Below, one piece after another: positions 9,497-18,758 of a stretch of DNA of 64,000 bases; position 1 is the first letter of the stretch; every line of letters begins with the position of its first letter. The stretch lies in NCBI RefSeq assembly GCF_001941625.1, contig NZ_CP016076.1, positions 3,596,001-3,660,000 of the forward strand. Direction: 5' to 3'. Below the pieces are notes generated by a model, which worked only from the letters and a program-made list of their open reading frames with translations, had not been told where the DNA came from and did not search any database. This stretch comes from Actinoalloteichus fjordicus (GTDB taxonomy: Bacteria; Actinomycetota; Actinomycetes; Mycobacteriales; Pseudonocardiaceae). The translations under genes were made by a program, and so were the position numbers.

Positions 9497-10859
9497 TCAA
9501 CTGGGCGAGTGGCTGCCTGCGTCGGCCACCGGCGGCTCTGAGTGGTTCCACCGGCCTCGTGCTCCACAGAGGAGCTTGCGGACATCGGCGGCGACCGTCC
9601 CGGCCTGCACGTCGCGTGCTGCGGTGAACAGGTCGCGGGTGTCGATCAGGACACCGCCCTCGGCGACGAGGTCGACGAGGGCGTCGTCGTCCGGGAGTAC
9701 GACGGGTCGGGCGCTTGGATCGGTGGTCCGGAAGTGGTTGACCACGTGCCACAACGCGTCCGGGGCCCGGCCGTGGTCGGTCGCGTAGCGGGAAGCCCAG
9801 CGCCGGATCCGGGCGAGATGGTTGACCTGGGCTCCTCGGGTGTAGCCCTTGATCTCCACGATCGCCTCCCAGCCGGGCTCGTCCGGGTCGCGTACGCGCA
9901 GGTCCTCCCGTCGCTGCCCTTGGGGGAAGACGGTGTCCATGTCCTAGACCTCGAATCCGAACGATTCGAACGTGATGCGGACGGCGGTTTCCAGCGCGTC
10001 GCCGTCCGCACTGAGCAGCCGTGCTAGCCCCTCGGCCGCAGTGGTGTCGGCTACAGCGACCCGATCGCGGGCCTCGACCAGCTGGCGGTCCAGGTCGTCG
10101 AGCATCCTCTCCCGCTCGACTTCGAGGTCGGCGACGACGTCGCGGGCGGCCCGTTGGTCGGCCGTGGCCCACTTCGGGCGTTCCCACCACCTGGGCAACG
10201 CCGGAATACGCTCGGGATCGACCTCCCGGAAGTGCGTCAACGCCACGGCCACCCATGCCGCCGGTCTGGGACAGCCCTTCGGTAGGAACCAGCACATGCC
10301 GCCGGCGTGACGACGAAACACCCCCGCGAGAACGGCCTCCTCACCGGAGAGCAGGAAAGGGCGGAGGTCCAAGAAGAGAGCATCCTCCGACGAGACTGGT
10401 CTAGCGAAGTCGCGTGGGTCCGGATTTGAGAGAATGCTTTGTACTTCGGCCTGCCTCCATGCGCTCAGCACGGGTCTCGGGTTCTGCTCGTCGAAATACG
10501 GCACCAGACACGCGGACCAACCCACCCAGCTCGCCGGTGATGTCGGAGGTAATGATCAGCTCTCGGGACCGCGACTCATGTGTGTCGGTACGCAGGTCCC
10601 GTACAGAGGAGAACGTCTCCTCCCCAACCTCCGTAGCTTCTCCGAGGTTGTGAGCACCGAAAGACACCACGTGCAGATGCGATGCCCGCTTGATCGACCC
10701 GCTTCCAGTGACGAGCACGTCCGCCTCCCACTCAGACAGCAGATCCCCTTCGGTCACACGGACGGAAGACGGGAACAGCTTTGCGACCTCGGCGGCCACC
10801 TCATCGTCGAGGTCCTCAAGAATGGCGCGGGGTCTCGGTTGCGCGTTGTGGACGTGCAC
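9497..10859 (-). pseudogene. Broken gene for a large protein with a C-terminal restriction-like nuclease domain
   Basis: Three consecutive minus-strand pieces form one protein. Piece one (10859 to about 10510) begins MHVHNAQPRPRAILEDLDDE. A frameshift near 10510 links LGGLVR to LVPYFDEQNPRPVLSAWRQA. That frame includes a coiled coil (LEVERERMLDDLDRQLVEAR) and ends ESFGFEV at an in-frame TAG (9944-9946). The same frame continues DMDTVFPQGQRREDLRVRD, then WEAIVEIKGYTRGAQ, which has the D...E-x-K pattern of PD-(D/E)XK nucleases. The total would be about 450 residues. It was probably a nuclease effector and is now inactive, unless the lesions are sequencing errors or the TAG is read through. Confidence 0.65.
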
Positions 10860-10923
10860 GACGATCAGTACAGCGCATGTGCCCGACAGGAGGGTGCGGG
10901 AGGGCGGGATGTGCGGTCGACGG

Positions 10924-11823
10924 TCAGGGGGCGGGGGCGAACCGTCTGGTGAGGGTGGCGGCCTCGGTCAGTATCAGGGGCAGGTCGGTGTGGGTGGTCC
11001 ATCGGCGGTTGAGGAGCAGGTCGCCCGCCCAGCCGAGGAGTTCGCGGTAGGTCGTGGGCAGTGCGGTGTCGTGCGAGGCTCCGTCGGCGGGGAGGCAGTC
11101 TTGGTGGCCGATCTGCCAGGTCGAGTGTGTGACGTCGTCGCGGGCGAGGCGTTCGAGTACGTCGTCGAGGTGGTCGGGGTGGGTCTTGGACAGGGTGACC
11201 GCGTGGCGGATGTCGACCCAGATCCAGGCCTGCGGCGGAGGCACTCTCGTGTGGCAGACCGCGCAGTTCAGGGAGTTGAAGTCTGATCGGGTGATCTTCC
11301 GTGGTGGCAGCACGCCGGCGTGCGGGTCGGGGAGGTGCTCGTCGAGGATGGCAGAGGTGGTGGTGTAGGGGTCGGCGTCGAGGATGACGTCGAACAGGAC
11401 TCGGGTGCTGGCGGCGAGTTCCAGGGTGGACACGGAGGTGAACGCCCGGATCCACCAGTCGGGGTCACGTGCGGCACGTGCGGCGAGCGTCTCGATCTGC
11501 TCGACCAGCTCCGACGTCGCGGTCGCCGTCGGCGCCCGCTGTTGCTTCTTGGCGTTGGCCACCGACCGCCACGCCAGGCAGTACAACTCCCCCAGGGGTC
11601 GACATCGGGCGGCTGGGCGTAGGGACGCCCGCAGGTCGAGGAGACGGTCCTCCTCAACCGTGCAGAAGCCGGCCTGGGCGAGTTCGTGCTGGGTGTAGCG
11701 CACCGCCTCTGCGGCGATGACGTCGACGAGCAGGTCGACCAGCTCGAGGCGACGCGAGGAGGTCATGAGCGCCGGGTCCAGCCTGTCCAGCAGGTGTGCG
11801 TCCAGCGCCGCCGACTCCAGCAT
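10924..11823 (-). CDS. Hypothetical protein, 299 aa
   Basis: A clear coding frame with no family recognised. It is helical and Leu/Ala-rich at the N-terminus (LLDRLDPALMTSSRRLELVD). It has one Cys pair (NCAVCH, about residue 196) in a Trp-rich segment (QAWIWVDIRHAVTL). The CxxCH is probably not a haem site, since there is no signal peptide. The ATG at 11823 is the only good start, with a weak ribosome site. The gene follows the broken nuclease gene on the same strand after a 65-base gap. Confidence 0.6.
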   Translation of the reverse strand: MLESAALDAHLLDRLDPALMTSSRRLELVDLLVDVIAAEAVRYTQHELAQAGFCTVEEDRLLDLRASLRPAARCRPLGELYCLAWRSVANAKKQQRAPTATATSELVEQIETLAARAARDPDWWIRAFTSVSTLELAASTRVLFDVILDADPYTTTSAILDEHLPDPHAGVLPPRKITRSDFNSLNCAVCHTRVPPPQAWIWVDIRHAVTLSKTHPDHLDDVLERLARDDVTHSTWQIGHQDCLPADGASHDTALPTTYRELLGWAGDLLLNRRWTTHTDLPLILTEAATLTRRFAPAP

Positions 11824-12708
11824 TCCAACCAGCCGCTACGAGCAGGGCCGAACCCATGATAACACCCAATCAGAAACAATTAATTCAAGCAGAACCCTTC
11901 GACTATTCCAATTCGCCGCGCGCAACTCCACGCAGATAAAAGCGGCTACATGATTATGGACTCAAGCCTGACCGGCAAATTGCTAGCACAGACGCACCGG
12001 ATTTATGTCCAGTAAATTTAACGGCAGCCTCATTGCACGGCTCTATGGTTAGCCATCGAAAGCCGTTCGTACCGATCCGACGCCCCGTTTGCTCCATTTT
12101 TACTAAAGCCCGACCGGGTTGACCAATGGTGATGAGCAGATTTAAAGCCACCAAAAGCATGGCTACAAACGGCATGGCAACGCAGTCCGCTCTGGCAGCT
12201 CCGCTGCCAGCCACTCGCTCCCACCTGCGATGCCGTGGTCGTGATCTCTCAAGGAAGCTCAAGTCGCCTGTATCCCACACAGCTTGAAACTCATCGTCAC
12301 GGGTACCGACGATCACATGAGACGAGCCAGCACGCCCGAGTTCGCGCATCCAATTATCGACCGAATTAGTTCGCTCGGGCTGGTCTCTCCGTGTACCCAC
12401 AGCCGTTCGGCGCCCGCCCCAGGATCCAGGCCTCCTCAGACTGCAAGGCGGCTGCGTACCCCGAGAAGCCCAGCACTTCACACTTCACGCGATCGACATA
12501 GGCGACGAGCAATCTACGTCGCGACCCGATCGCGTGCTTCAGGCTGCCGCAACAGCCGAACACGTAAGCCACCAAGCAGCCCCGAAGCCCTCTGAACTGC
12601 ATTAATCGACGTACCAGCGAGCAACTGCCAGAGCTACCCGGGCATCCGATGTCCCAATGCATAGCGCCGTACAGCATCAAGTTCACAACTCCGAGTACGG
12701 GTCAGTAC
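11824..12708. other. AT-richer intergenic region with one doubtful minus-strand frame
   Basis: This stretch is visibly lower in GC than its neighbours. A minus frame 12481-11954 contains protein-like pieces (NWMRELGRAGSSHVIVGTRD; a hydrophobic run MPFVAMLLVALNLLITIG from about 12175) that could be a small membrane protein or a remnant. Its N-terminal part looks non-coding, and I would not annotate it as a gene on this evidence. Confidence 0.3.
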
Positions 12709-12737
12709 TTGACGACGGGTAGGCGTACAGCTACCGT
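12709..12737 (+). promoter_or_regulatory. Candidate sigma-70-type promoter for the HEPN/Abi-like gene
   Basis: TTGACG (12709-12714) and TACCGT (12732-12737) are separated by 17 bases, matching the actinobacterial housekeeping consensus. They lie 160 bases upstream of the gene at 12898, within an AT-richer stretch. Transcription from here would cover the Abi-like and methyltransferase genes. Confidence 0.4.
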
Positions 12738-12897
12738 TGCGCCAGCAACGCGGTTCAACCATCGACGACGCCTGGTTGAGTGCCAGAAAAAAGACAGCGC
12801 GCCAGGTGGCATGCCGAAGCAGAGGCGAACCAGGGGCATACTCGAATATTAGAGCACAGCTTCAGGCTGGCCTGCTACACATCTCAGGGGGATCAGG

Positions 12898-13527
12898 ATG
12901 GCTGCTACCGACGATTCAAACGCGTGGATCCCCGAGGCCCTCTCCAAGGCCCGTTTCAGCAAGTACCTGGAGGTGTGCGGCGGTGATGTGGCTGCCGCCT
13001 TCCGCTTGTACGTGTGGACCGTCCGCGTATGCGGGGCGTTCTACCCATTGTTGCACTTCGCCGAGATCACACTGCGTAACGCGCTGCACCGTGAGCTGAC
13101 TGCTCAATTCGGCCGCGATGACTGGTGGGCAGTGGCCCCGCTCACCGTCCACAGCCAGAACCTGGTTAAGAAAGCACAGGAGAAGGTCGACGTTCCAGAG
13201 TCACAGCAGAACGCCAACAAGGTCGTGGCGAAGATGACCCTCGGTTTCTGGGTCTCGCTGGTCAGCGAGACGTACAACCGTACACTATGGGTCCCGATCC
13301 TTCACCGCGCCTTCCGGCACTACGGAGGACGCAGAGACCGCCTTCATGCCGAACTTGAGAACATACGGGATCTGCGCAACCGCGTGATGCACTACGCACC
13401 TCTCAATGGTCGTGACTTGCGTGCCGATCACGCCGCGCTCTACCGGGTATACGACTACCTGTCTTCTGGACTGAGTCCGGCCATGCGCGAGATCGATCAG
13501 GTCCCGCACGTGCTCTGGCTCCGTTGA
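12898..13527 (+). CDS. Abi-like protein with a HEPN RNase-type motif
   Basis: A 209-residue protein. It resembles the Abi-2 / AbiD-F family: an N-terminal helical part, RLYVWTVRVCGAFYPLLHF and EITLRNALHRELTAQFG, then WWAVAPLTVHSQN. The C-terminal RNRVMHYAPL (R160, H165) gives the R-x(4)-H signature of HEPN ribonucleases, which are common toxins in abortive infection. The start is well set by AGGGGGATCAGG immediately upstream. The stop overlaps an in-frame TTG of the next gene (TTGA), and the ATG of that gene lies 17 bases on, so the two are translationally linked. I infer that the methyltransferase fusion guards or senses and this protein acts as the RNase effector. Confidence 0.75.
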   Translation: MAATDDSNAWIPEALSKARFSKYLEVCGGDVAAAFRLYVWTVRVCGAFYPLLHFAEITLRNALHRELTAQFGRDDWWAVAPLTVHSQNLVKKAQEKVDVPESQQNANKVVAKMTLGFWVSLVSETYNRTLWVPILHRAFRHYGGRRDRLHAELENIRDLRNRVMHYAPLNGRDLRADHAALYRVYDYLSSGLSPAMREIDQVPHVLWLR

Positions 13528-13544
13528 TCAGTGAGGATGCACCC

Positions 13545-15776
13545 ATGACCGAACCTGGCCAAGGCCTGCCCCTCACCGACATCGCGAAACTGGCGGGGGT
13601 CGGCGTGAGCGCGGCCAGCAACTGGCGCAAGCGACACGCCGACTTCCCCCGCCCCACCGTGACGGCGGGCCAGGAGCTGTTCTCCCTCATCGAAATCGCG
13701 CGCTGGCTCGATCAGAGAAGGATCGCTCGCAACGGGCTACGGTCAGACGAGACTCCCGGCACCACCTACGGCGACCGGTTCAAGCGCAACGCTGGGGTGC
13801 ACGCCTCGGTTGATCGGCCAACGACACTGCGGATGAACCCAGAGGCCAGCCATGACACGCCTGCTCTGCTGTGGCAGATTATGGACCAATTGCGCGGCGA
13901 TCTAGACCGGGCGTCGGCTGCCGAGTTGGTCATGAGCCTTCTCTACCTCCGCTCCACCGCCCCGGCACTGTGGCAGGAAGTCACAGAACAGGGGAACTGG
14001 GACGACGTGAGCCGACTGCTGCGATCCGCACCGGTAGCGGGACTGGGTACTCCGCTACCGGTCCCCGACGGAAGAGGTTCCCTCGGCGAGCGACAGTGGC
14101 TACGGGTGATCGATCTGTTTAATCGGATCGAGCTGGAAGCTGTCAATCCAGCAACGCTCTTCGACGCGCTGTTGAACAGCTTTCACCGGGATTTCGGACG
14201 GCGGGGTGGTCACTTCACTCCTCGATCGCTGGTGCGCCTTTTGATCGAACTACTCGATCCTCGTGAATCGAGCACGGTGTATGATCCGGCGTGCGGCTCC
14301 GGCGAGCTGTTGGTGGCTGCCGCGCAACGGGGAGCGGCGTCGGTGTCCGGTCAAGCGCTGAATGAGCGGTCGCAGCGGATGTCGCTGTTCAACATCGCTT
14401 TGCACGGTGGTAAAGCGGACGTGCGAATTGGTGGTCCTCAGGTGAGAGGCGGGGCGTTCACCGACAGGAAGTTCGACATCGTCCTCGCCAATCCCCCCTT
14501 CAACCTACCGACACCCGACGAAGCCAGAAAGGACACGTGGCTCTTTGGCGTGCCACCGAAGAGAGATGCCAATTTCGCATGGCTCCAGCTTGCAGTGATG
14601 AGCCTGAAGCCCGGCGGGCACGCCGGTGTGCTCATGCCCAACGGCGCATTGTTCACTGGCGGAGCGAATGCCGATATCAGACGAATGATGGTTGATGCAA
14701 ACATTATCGCTAGCATCATCACATTGCCGGCAGGTCTGTTCGCCTACACCGGGATTCCGGTGTCTCTCTGGCTGCTTCAACGACCCGAACCCAGCAAGCT
14801 GAAAGTGCCAGAAATCCTCTTCATCGACGCCACGACCGTTCGAGGTGAGTCCGACGGGGACGGCCGACGTGTCTTGCACCCCGAGCTCCGGAGCAAAATC
14901 ATTCAGACCTATCGCGACTGGCGCGATCTCGGGAGCTCGTGGAAGCATGACGGCTCCGAAAAGTTCGCTCGATCAGTCGGTATCGCCGATATTCAGCAGG
15001 AGAACTACATTCTCGAATCTAAGCGCTACGTGGGCGCGGAAATCACTTCTTCTACCTCGGTGACATCAGTCGAATTCAAGTCTTTGCAGCGAGAATTGGA
15101 CGATCTGAAGAGTAAGGTGGAGGTGATTCAAGAAGACATCGCCTTGCGCATTTCCGCACTACACGACGCAACTCTCGAAAGAAGGATGAGCGTTCCCCTT
15201 AGTCAGATATGCGACGTTCAATCAGGGCCAGGTACGGTGCGCAGGACACGTGGCCACTTTACTGCAACTTGGACTCGACTGGTACTGCCCCGTAATATCA
15301 GACTCGGGTACCTAAGCCATGAGGACCTGGACACCGTAAACCCGGAGACTACCGCGAGGTTCGCGAAGTATGCGCTATTGCCAGGGGATGTCGTATGCGC
15401 ACGATCAGGGACACTCGGCCGGCACGGGCTCGTCCGTGAGGCGGAGGCTGGATGGCTTTTGGGTCCCAGCTGCATGCGTCTACGGCCGTCAGTCAATGGA
15501 ATTGATTCCACGTATCTTGTCCACTACCTGAACTCCCCCGAAGCACAGAAATGGATTAAGGAGCGTTCCCGCGGCACTGCGATCCCGAACATCAGCGCGA
15601 GCACCATGCGCAAACTGGTTATCCCACTGCCACCGCTCACGATGCAACGAGAGATCGTTGCCGCAGTGGATGCCGCCAATATCCACATCGAGCAGCAACA
15701 ACGAGCCGTCGCAGCCGCCCTGCGCCTCCGAGATGTCATTTTCCCGCTCACTGGTGCCGCGATAGGCGATCTTTGA
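13545..15776 (+). CDS. HTH - N6-adenine methyltransferase - specificity (TRD) fusion protein
   Basis: A 743-residue protein. Residues 8-60 form a helix-turn-helix (LTDIAKLAGVGVSAASNWRK). The HsdM-like catalytic core has HFTPRSLVRLLIELLD, SAM motif DPACGSGE near 246 and NPPF near 315. After a coiled coil (SLQRELDDLKSKVEVIQED) comes a single HsdS-like target-recognition domain (PLSQICDVQSGPG; GTAIPNISASTMRKLVIPLP, then LTMQREIVAAVDA). A type I-like M and half an S are therefore fused, and no restriction subunit belongs to it; hsdR at 19963 sits with its own hsdM/hsdS. The start ATG 13545 follows GTGAGGA; TTG 13524 is an alternative overlapping the Abi-like gene. The product should methylate a half-site-defined adenine target. 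Confidence 0.8.
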   Translation: MTEPGQGLPLTDIAKLAGVGVSAASNWRKRHADFPRPTVTAGQELFSLIEIARWLDQRRIARNGLRSDETPGTTYGDRFKRNAGVHASVDRPTTLRMNPEASHDTPALLWQIMDQLRGDLDRASAAELVMSLLYLRSTAPALWQEVTEQGNWDDVSRLLRSAPVAGLGTPLPVPDGRGSLGERQWLRVIDLFNRIELEAVNPATLFDALLNSFHRDFGRRGGHFTPRSLVRLLIELLDPRESSTVYDPACGSGELLVAAAQRGAASVSGQALNERSQRMSLFNIALHGGKADVRIGGPQVRGGAFTDRKFDIVLANPPFNLPTPDEARKDTWLFGVPPKRDANFAWLQLAVMSLKPGGHAGVLMPNGALFTGGANADIRRMMVDANIIASIITLPAGLFAYTGIPVSLWLLQRPEPSKLKVPEILFIDATTVRGESDGDGRRVLHPELRSKIIQTYRDWRDLGSSWKHDGSEKFARSVGIADIQQENYILESKRYVGAEITSSTSVTSVEFKSLQRELDDLKSKVEVIQEDIALRISALHDATLERRMSVPLSQICDVQSGPGTVRRTRGHFTATWTRLVLPRNIRLGYLSHEDLDTVNPETTARFAKYALLPGDVVCARSGTLGRHGLVREAEAGWLLGPSCMRLRPSVNGIDSTYLVHYLNSPEAQKWIKERSRGTAIPNISASTMRKLVIPLPPLTMQREIVAAVDAANIHIEQQQRAVAAALRLRDVIFPLTGAAIGDL

Positions 15777-16310
15777 CCAACCACGTCAATCATCGTGATT
15801 CGCATTAAAGAGGCCGACTCAAGATGTTCCACTGCCACCCCCTGGTTCCTTTATGGACCATATCCCAAAATTCGGGGGTCGCCGCACCGTCTACCTTGGT
15901 TTGAAGTCCGCATCCCGATCACCCCGACTCGAACCATCTGCGGCACAGCCCCGCAGCGACTGCTTTGCTGGTCGCGAGTCCTGAGCTTCCACAGGTACGC
16001 CAATGGCCACGAGGCCTGGATAATGTCGACACCACCCACACTGCCAGCGTGATCTTCGCGCTGCCGTGACCTGCGCCGATGGAGAACCAGTAGGTCAGGC
16101 GATGCCGTTCCACATCGTAGAGTGCCGTTGAGCCTTGTTGCGAACATATGCATGCTCCAGCTCCGCTCCAGGAAAACTGGTGTGAAACAAGCATCATCGC
16201 TCGGTCATCAGTTCCGGATTGATGTGGATCGACGGCTGCCACATCCAGATCGCACACATATCCGACACCATGCGCGGAAAGCTGCGCACACCGAGATCAC
16301 CCCAGTAATT
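15777..16310. other. Intergenic region containing one arm of a diverged repeat
   Basis: No intact gene. The stretch 16087-16228 resembles 25238-25379 (see repeat entry). The remaining frames have no motif. Confidence 0.45.
16087..16228. repeat. Diverged 142-base repeat, left copy
   Basis: It aligns along its length with 25238-25379. Shared blocks include CCAGT..GTCAG.CG.TGC, CCGTTGA.C..TGTTGCG / CCGTTGA.C.TCGTTGCG, TGCTCC.G.T..GCTCCAG, TGGTGTGAA and CTCGGTC.TCA. By eye roughly two thirds of positions agree, with a one-base offset in the middle. Both copies are in the same orientation. Neither encodes a clean protein, so this is probably a decayed shared gene or element end. Confidence 0.5.
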
Positions 16311-16864
16311 CTAGATCGCGCACATAGATAAAGACCCGATCGCGGTCATACCCTGCAAGAGGGCGGTGGCCAGACGTGTGGTGGTTGACGCACGAGGATA
16401 GACGTACTGGCCGTTGATCGTTGCCATGAACACCACGAAGAACACGAGATGGCTGCATCCCGCCAGCGCTTGCTCGCCGACGATCAGATACTCGACCACG
16501 AACCCGACCGTGCCGGACAACAGTGCATACGCCAACTGAGCAGCCAGCCCACCCGTTCCAGCCTGCGCGCGGAGCGGGTGAGGCGTCGCATCACCTCAGG
16601 CTCGGCGCCGATGCGGATCGCGACCTCGTCGTCCACCGTCGGGACGGCCTCGCCTATCGACGACTTCGGGTGACTCTGGTCCTGACGCGAAGCCGCCGTC
16701 GCGACCTGACGCGGACCCTTGCCCCGACGACAGCTCGGCCCGGGCCGTGCTGCCCGTCCTGGCGGCCTCGCGATCAACTCCACCAGGCACACCTCGACCA
16801 ACTCCGGGCGAGGGTTGTTTCCTCCGACGACGTTGTCGACATCAACTAACAGCAGCACCGACAT
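16311..16864 (-). pseudogene. Decayed copy of the NYN-nuclease membrane protein
   Basis: The minus strand starts MSVLLLVDVDNVVGGNNPRP, nearly identical to the start of the intact gene at 1573. Most of the NYN domain is then missing. The frame resumes AIRIGAEPEVMRRLTRSARR (compare APDSEAIQQIARAERTVRR), shifts, and gives ALLSGTVGFVVEYLIVGEQA (compare LLGTVGFLIELLLVGE), then stops early. An internal deletion, a frameshift and a lost C-terminal half make this a pseudogene. It lies in inverted orientation to the intact copy, about 14 kb away. Confidence 0.75.
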
Positions 16865-17186
16865 TCGCCTATGGTCGCGAGTTCTCCTCCGCTCGTGTGC
16901 GACGACACTCCGGGTCCAGCAACGTGGCCCGTGGAGAAGCAGGCGACGGGCACAGCAGGGCGTGGTAACGACCGCAGCCCTCGCACGATCCACCAGTTGA
17001 CACACTCGCGTGACAGCTGACCAGCCCCGATTCCGGGACCGCCGCGACACGGGAGGTCGTGTTCGAGTGATCTGCGGGGAAACTACGCTCCTCAGTACGT
17101 GTCAGGCACCCCGAATAGGGTGATCAGCAGGCACACCACGGCCTTCGGCCCTCCACCCCTTTGACGAGCAAGGACACCCCCGACTG
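16865..17186. other. Upstream region of the type I restriction operon
   Basis: No gene seen. It presumably carries the promoters of hsdM (plus) and the former promoter of the decayed NYN copy (minus). AAGGA at 17169-17174 may serve as a weak ribosome site for hsdM. Confidence 0.4.
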
Positions 17187-18758
17187 ATGGCAGTGACCCA
17201 GCAGGAGATCGAGAACCGGTTGTGGGACGCCGCCGACGAGCTGCGCGTGGCGATGCCCGAAGCGCAGTACTCCTCGGTCATGTTCCCGCTGATGTTCTGG
17301 AAGTACCTGTCGGACACCTGGGAGCACCACCACCAGGAGTTCCTGGCCGAGAACGACGGCGTGGAGAGCCTCTCCGCCGAGGAAGCCCGCGAGATCGAGT
17401 ACCGCGACTACCAGTCGTTCGAGATCCCGGTCATCCACCCCGGGAACATCCACGAGCGCCCCGCCACTTGGTCGTCCATCCTCGCCACCATTACCCAGCC
17501 CGGCCTCGGCAGGCGAGTCCGCTCCGCCCTGCAGACCATCGAGACGGCGAACCCGGACAAGTTCTCCCGCCTGTTCGGGTCCATGACCTGGACCTCCGAA
17601 GAGGTGCTGTCGGCGGACGTGCTGGCAGCGGTCATGCAGGCGATGGACCGCACACCGAAAATGCACGAGGGCAACATGTCCCACGACGTGCTCGGCGGGG
17701 CCTACGAGTACCTCCTGAAGCGGTTCTCCGACGGGTCCGGCACCCGCGCAGGCCAGTTCTTCACCCCGCGCGAGGTCGTCGAGTTGATCGTCAAGCTCCT
17801 CGACCCCACGAGCTTCGAATCGGTGTACGACCCGACGTGCGGGTCGGGCGGGATGCTCATCGCCTCGGCGAACCTCCTGAAGGCCAAGGGCGGACGCGGG
17901 TACACGCTCAAGCTGTACGGGCAGGAGGCCGTGCCAGACACCGCAGGTGTTGCCCGCATGAACCTTTTTATGCACAACCTCACGCAGTTCGAGGTCGAGG
18001 TCGGCGACACCCTGAAGGACCCGCGCTTCACCAAGCCGGACGGGTCCGCCGCGCAGTTCGACGTGATCGTCGCCAACCCGCCCTACAGCCTGAAGTGGAA
18101 GCCTTGGATCAGGGACCCGCGCGCCCTCGGCGGGGTGGCGCCGCCGTCGTCGGCGGACTGGGCATTCGTGCAGCACATGATCGCGTCGATGGACCCCCGG
18201 AAGGGCCGTGCCGGCGTCGTCCTACCCCACGGCGTCCTCTTCCGAGGCGGCCAGGAAGCAGTCATCCGCCAGCGTGTCCTGGATGACGATCTACTAGAGG
18301 CGGTGATCGGGTTGCCCGCGAACCTCTTCTATTCGACATCGATCCCGACCTGCATCCTCGTGTTCCGTGCTCCCGGCGTGAAGGCTCCGGAGCGCAAGGA
18401 TGGGGTGCTGTTCATCGACGCCTCGAAGCGGTTCACCAAGGCGAAGAATCGCAACATTCTGACCGAGTTGGACATCTCCGATGTGGTGACCGCCTACCAC
18501 TCGAGCTCGGATTCCGGCGGAAATCCAGTCGACTCTGATGGCGGCGGACTCGCGGCGCGATTCGTGCCCACCACGGAGATCGCCGCGAACGGGTACGACC
18601 TCAACACTGGACGCTACGTCAAGCAGGCCGCAGCCGAGCAGGAAGACCTCGGCGCCCTCATCGACGCCTACAATATCGCTCGGGCCGAGCGTCAGAAGAC
18701 AGAGCAGCACATGCTCGCCGTCCTCGCCGCCGCTGGGATCGGGGGCTTCGATGAGTGA
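17187..18758 (+). CDS. hsdM: Type I restriction-modification system, methyltransferase (M) subunit
   Basis: A 523-residue HsdM. The N-terminal helical domain (WDAADELRVAMPEAQYSSVM, MFWKYLSDTWE) is followed by the N6-adenine methyltransferase core: GQFFTPREVVELIVKLLDP, SAM motif DPTCGSGG near 214, and catalytic NPPY near 296. The C-terminal part carries the S-interacting region (LNTGRYVK). It methylates adenine at the site chosen by HsdS and forms the M2S core. Length and motif order are normal. The last 8 bases overlap the start of hsdS (ATGAGTGA), indicating translational coupling. The start ATG 17187 is the first ATG consistent with the family N-terminus. Confidence 0.93.
   Translation: MAVTQQEIENRLWDAADELRVAMPEAQYSSVMFPLMFWKYLSDTWEHHHQEFLAENDGVESLSAEEAREIEYRDYQSFEIPVIHPGNIHERPATWSSILATITQPGLGRRVRSALQTIETANPDKFSRLFGSMTWTSEEVLSADVLAAVMQAMDRTPKMHEGNMSHDVLGGAYEYLLKRFSDGSGTRAGQFFTPREVVELIVKLLDPTSFESVYDPTCGSGGMLIASANLLKAKGGRGYTLKLYGQEAVPDTAGVARMNLFMHNLTQFEVEVGDTLKDPRFTKPDGSAAQFDVIVANPPYSLKWKPWIRDPRALGGVAPPSSADWAFVQHMIASMDPRKGRAGVVLPHGVLFRGGQEAVIRQRVLDDDLLEAVIGLPANLFYSTSIPTCILVFRAPGVKAPERKDGVLFIDASKRFTKAKNRNILTELDISDVVTAYHSSSDSGGNPVDSDGGGLAARFVPTTEIAANGYDLNTGRYVKQAAAEQEDLGALIDAYNIARAERQKTEQHMLAVLAAAGIGGFDE

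Noticed and set aside
10924-11823. Haem c protein from the CxxCH motif in the 299-aa protein
   Set aside because: A single CAVCH in a protein with no signal peptide is not enough; probably a chance or metal site.
17124-18176. Minus-strand frame of 350 codons
   Set aside because: Fully antisense to hsdM; composition of a shadow frame.
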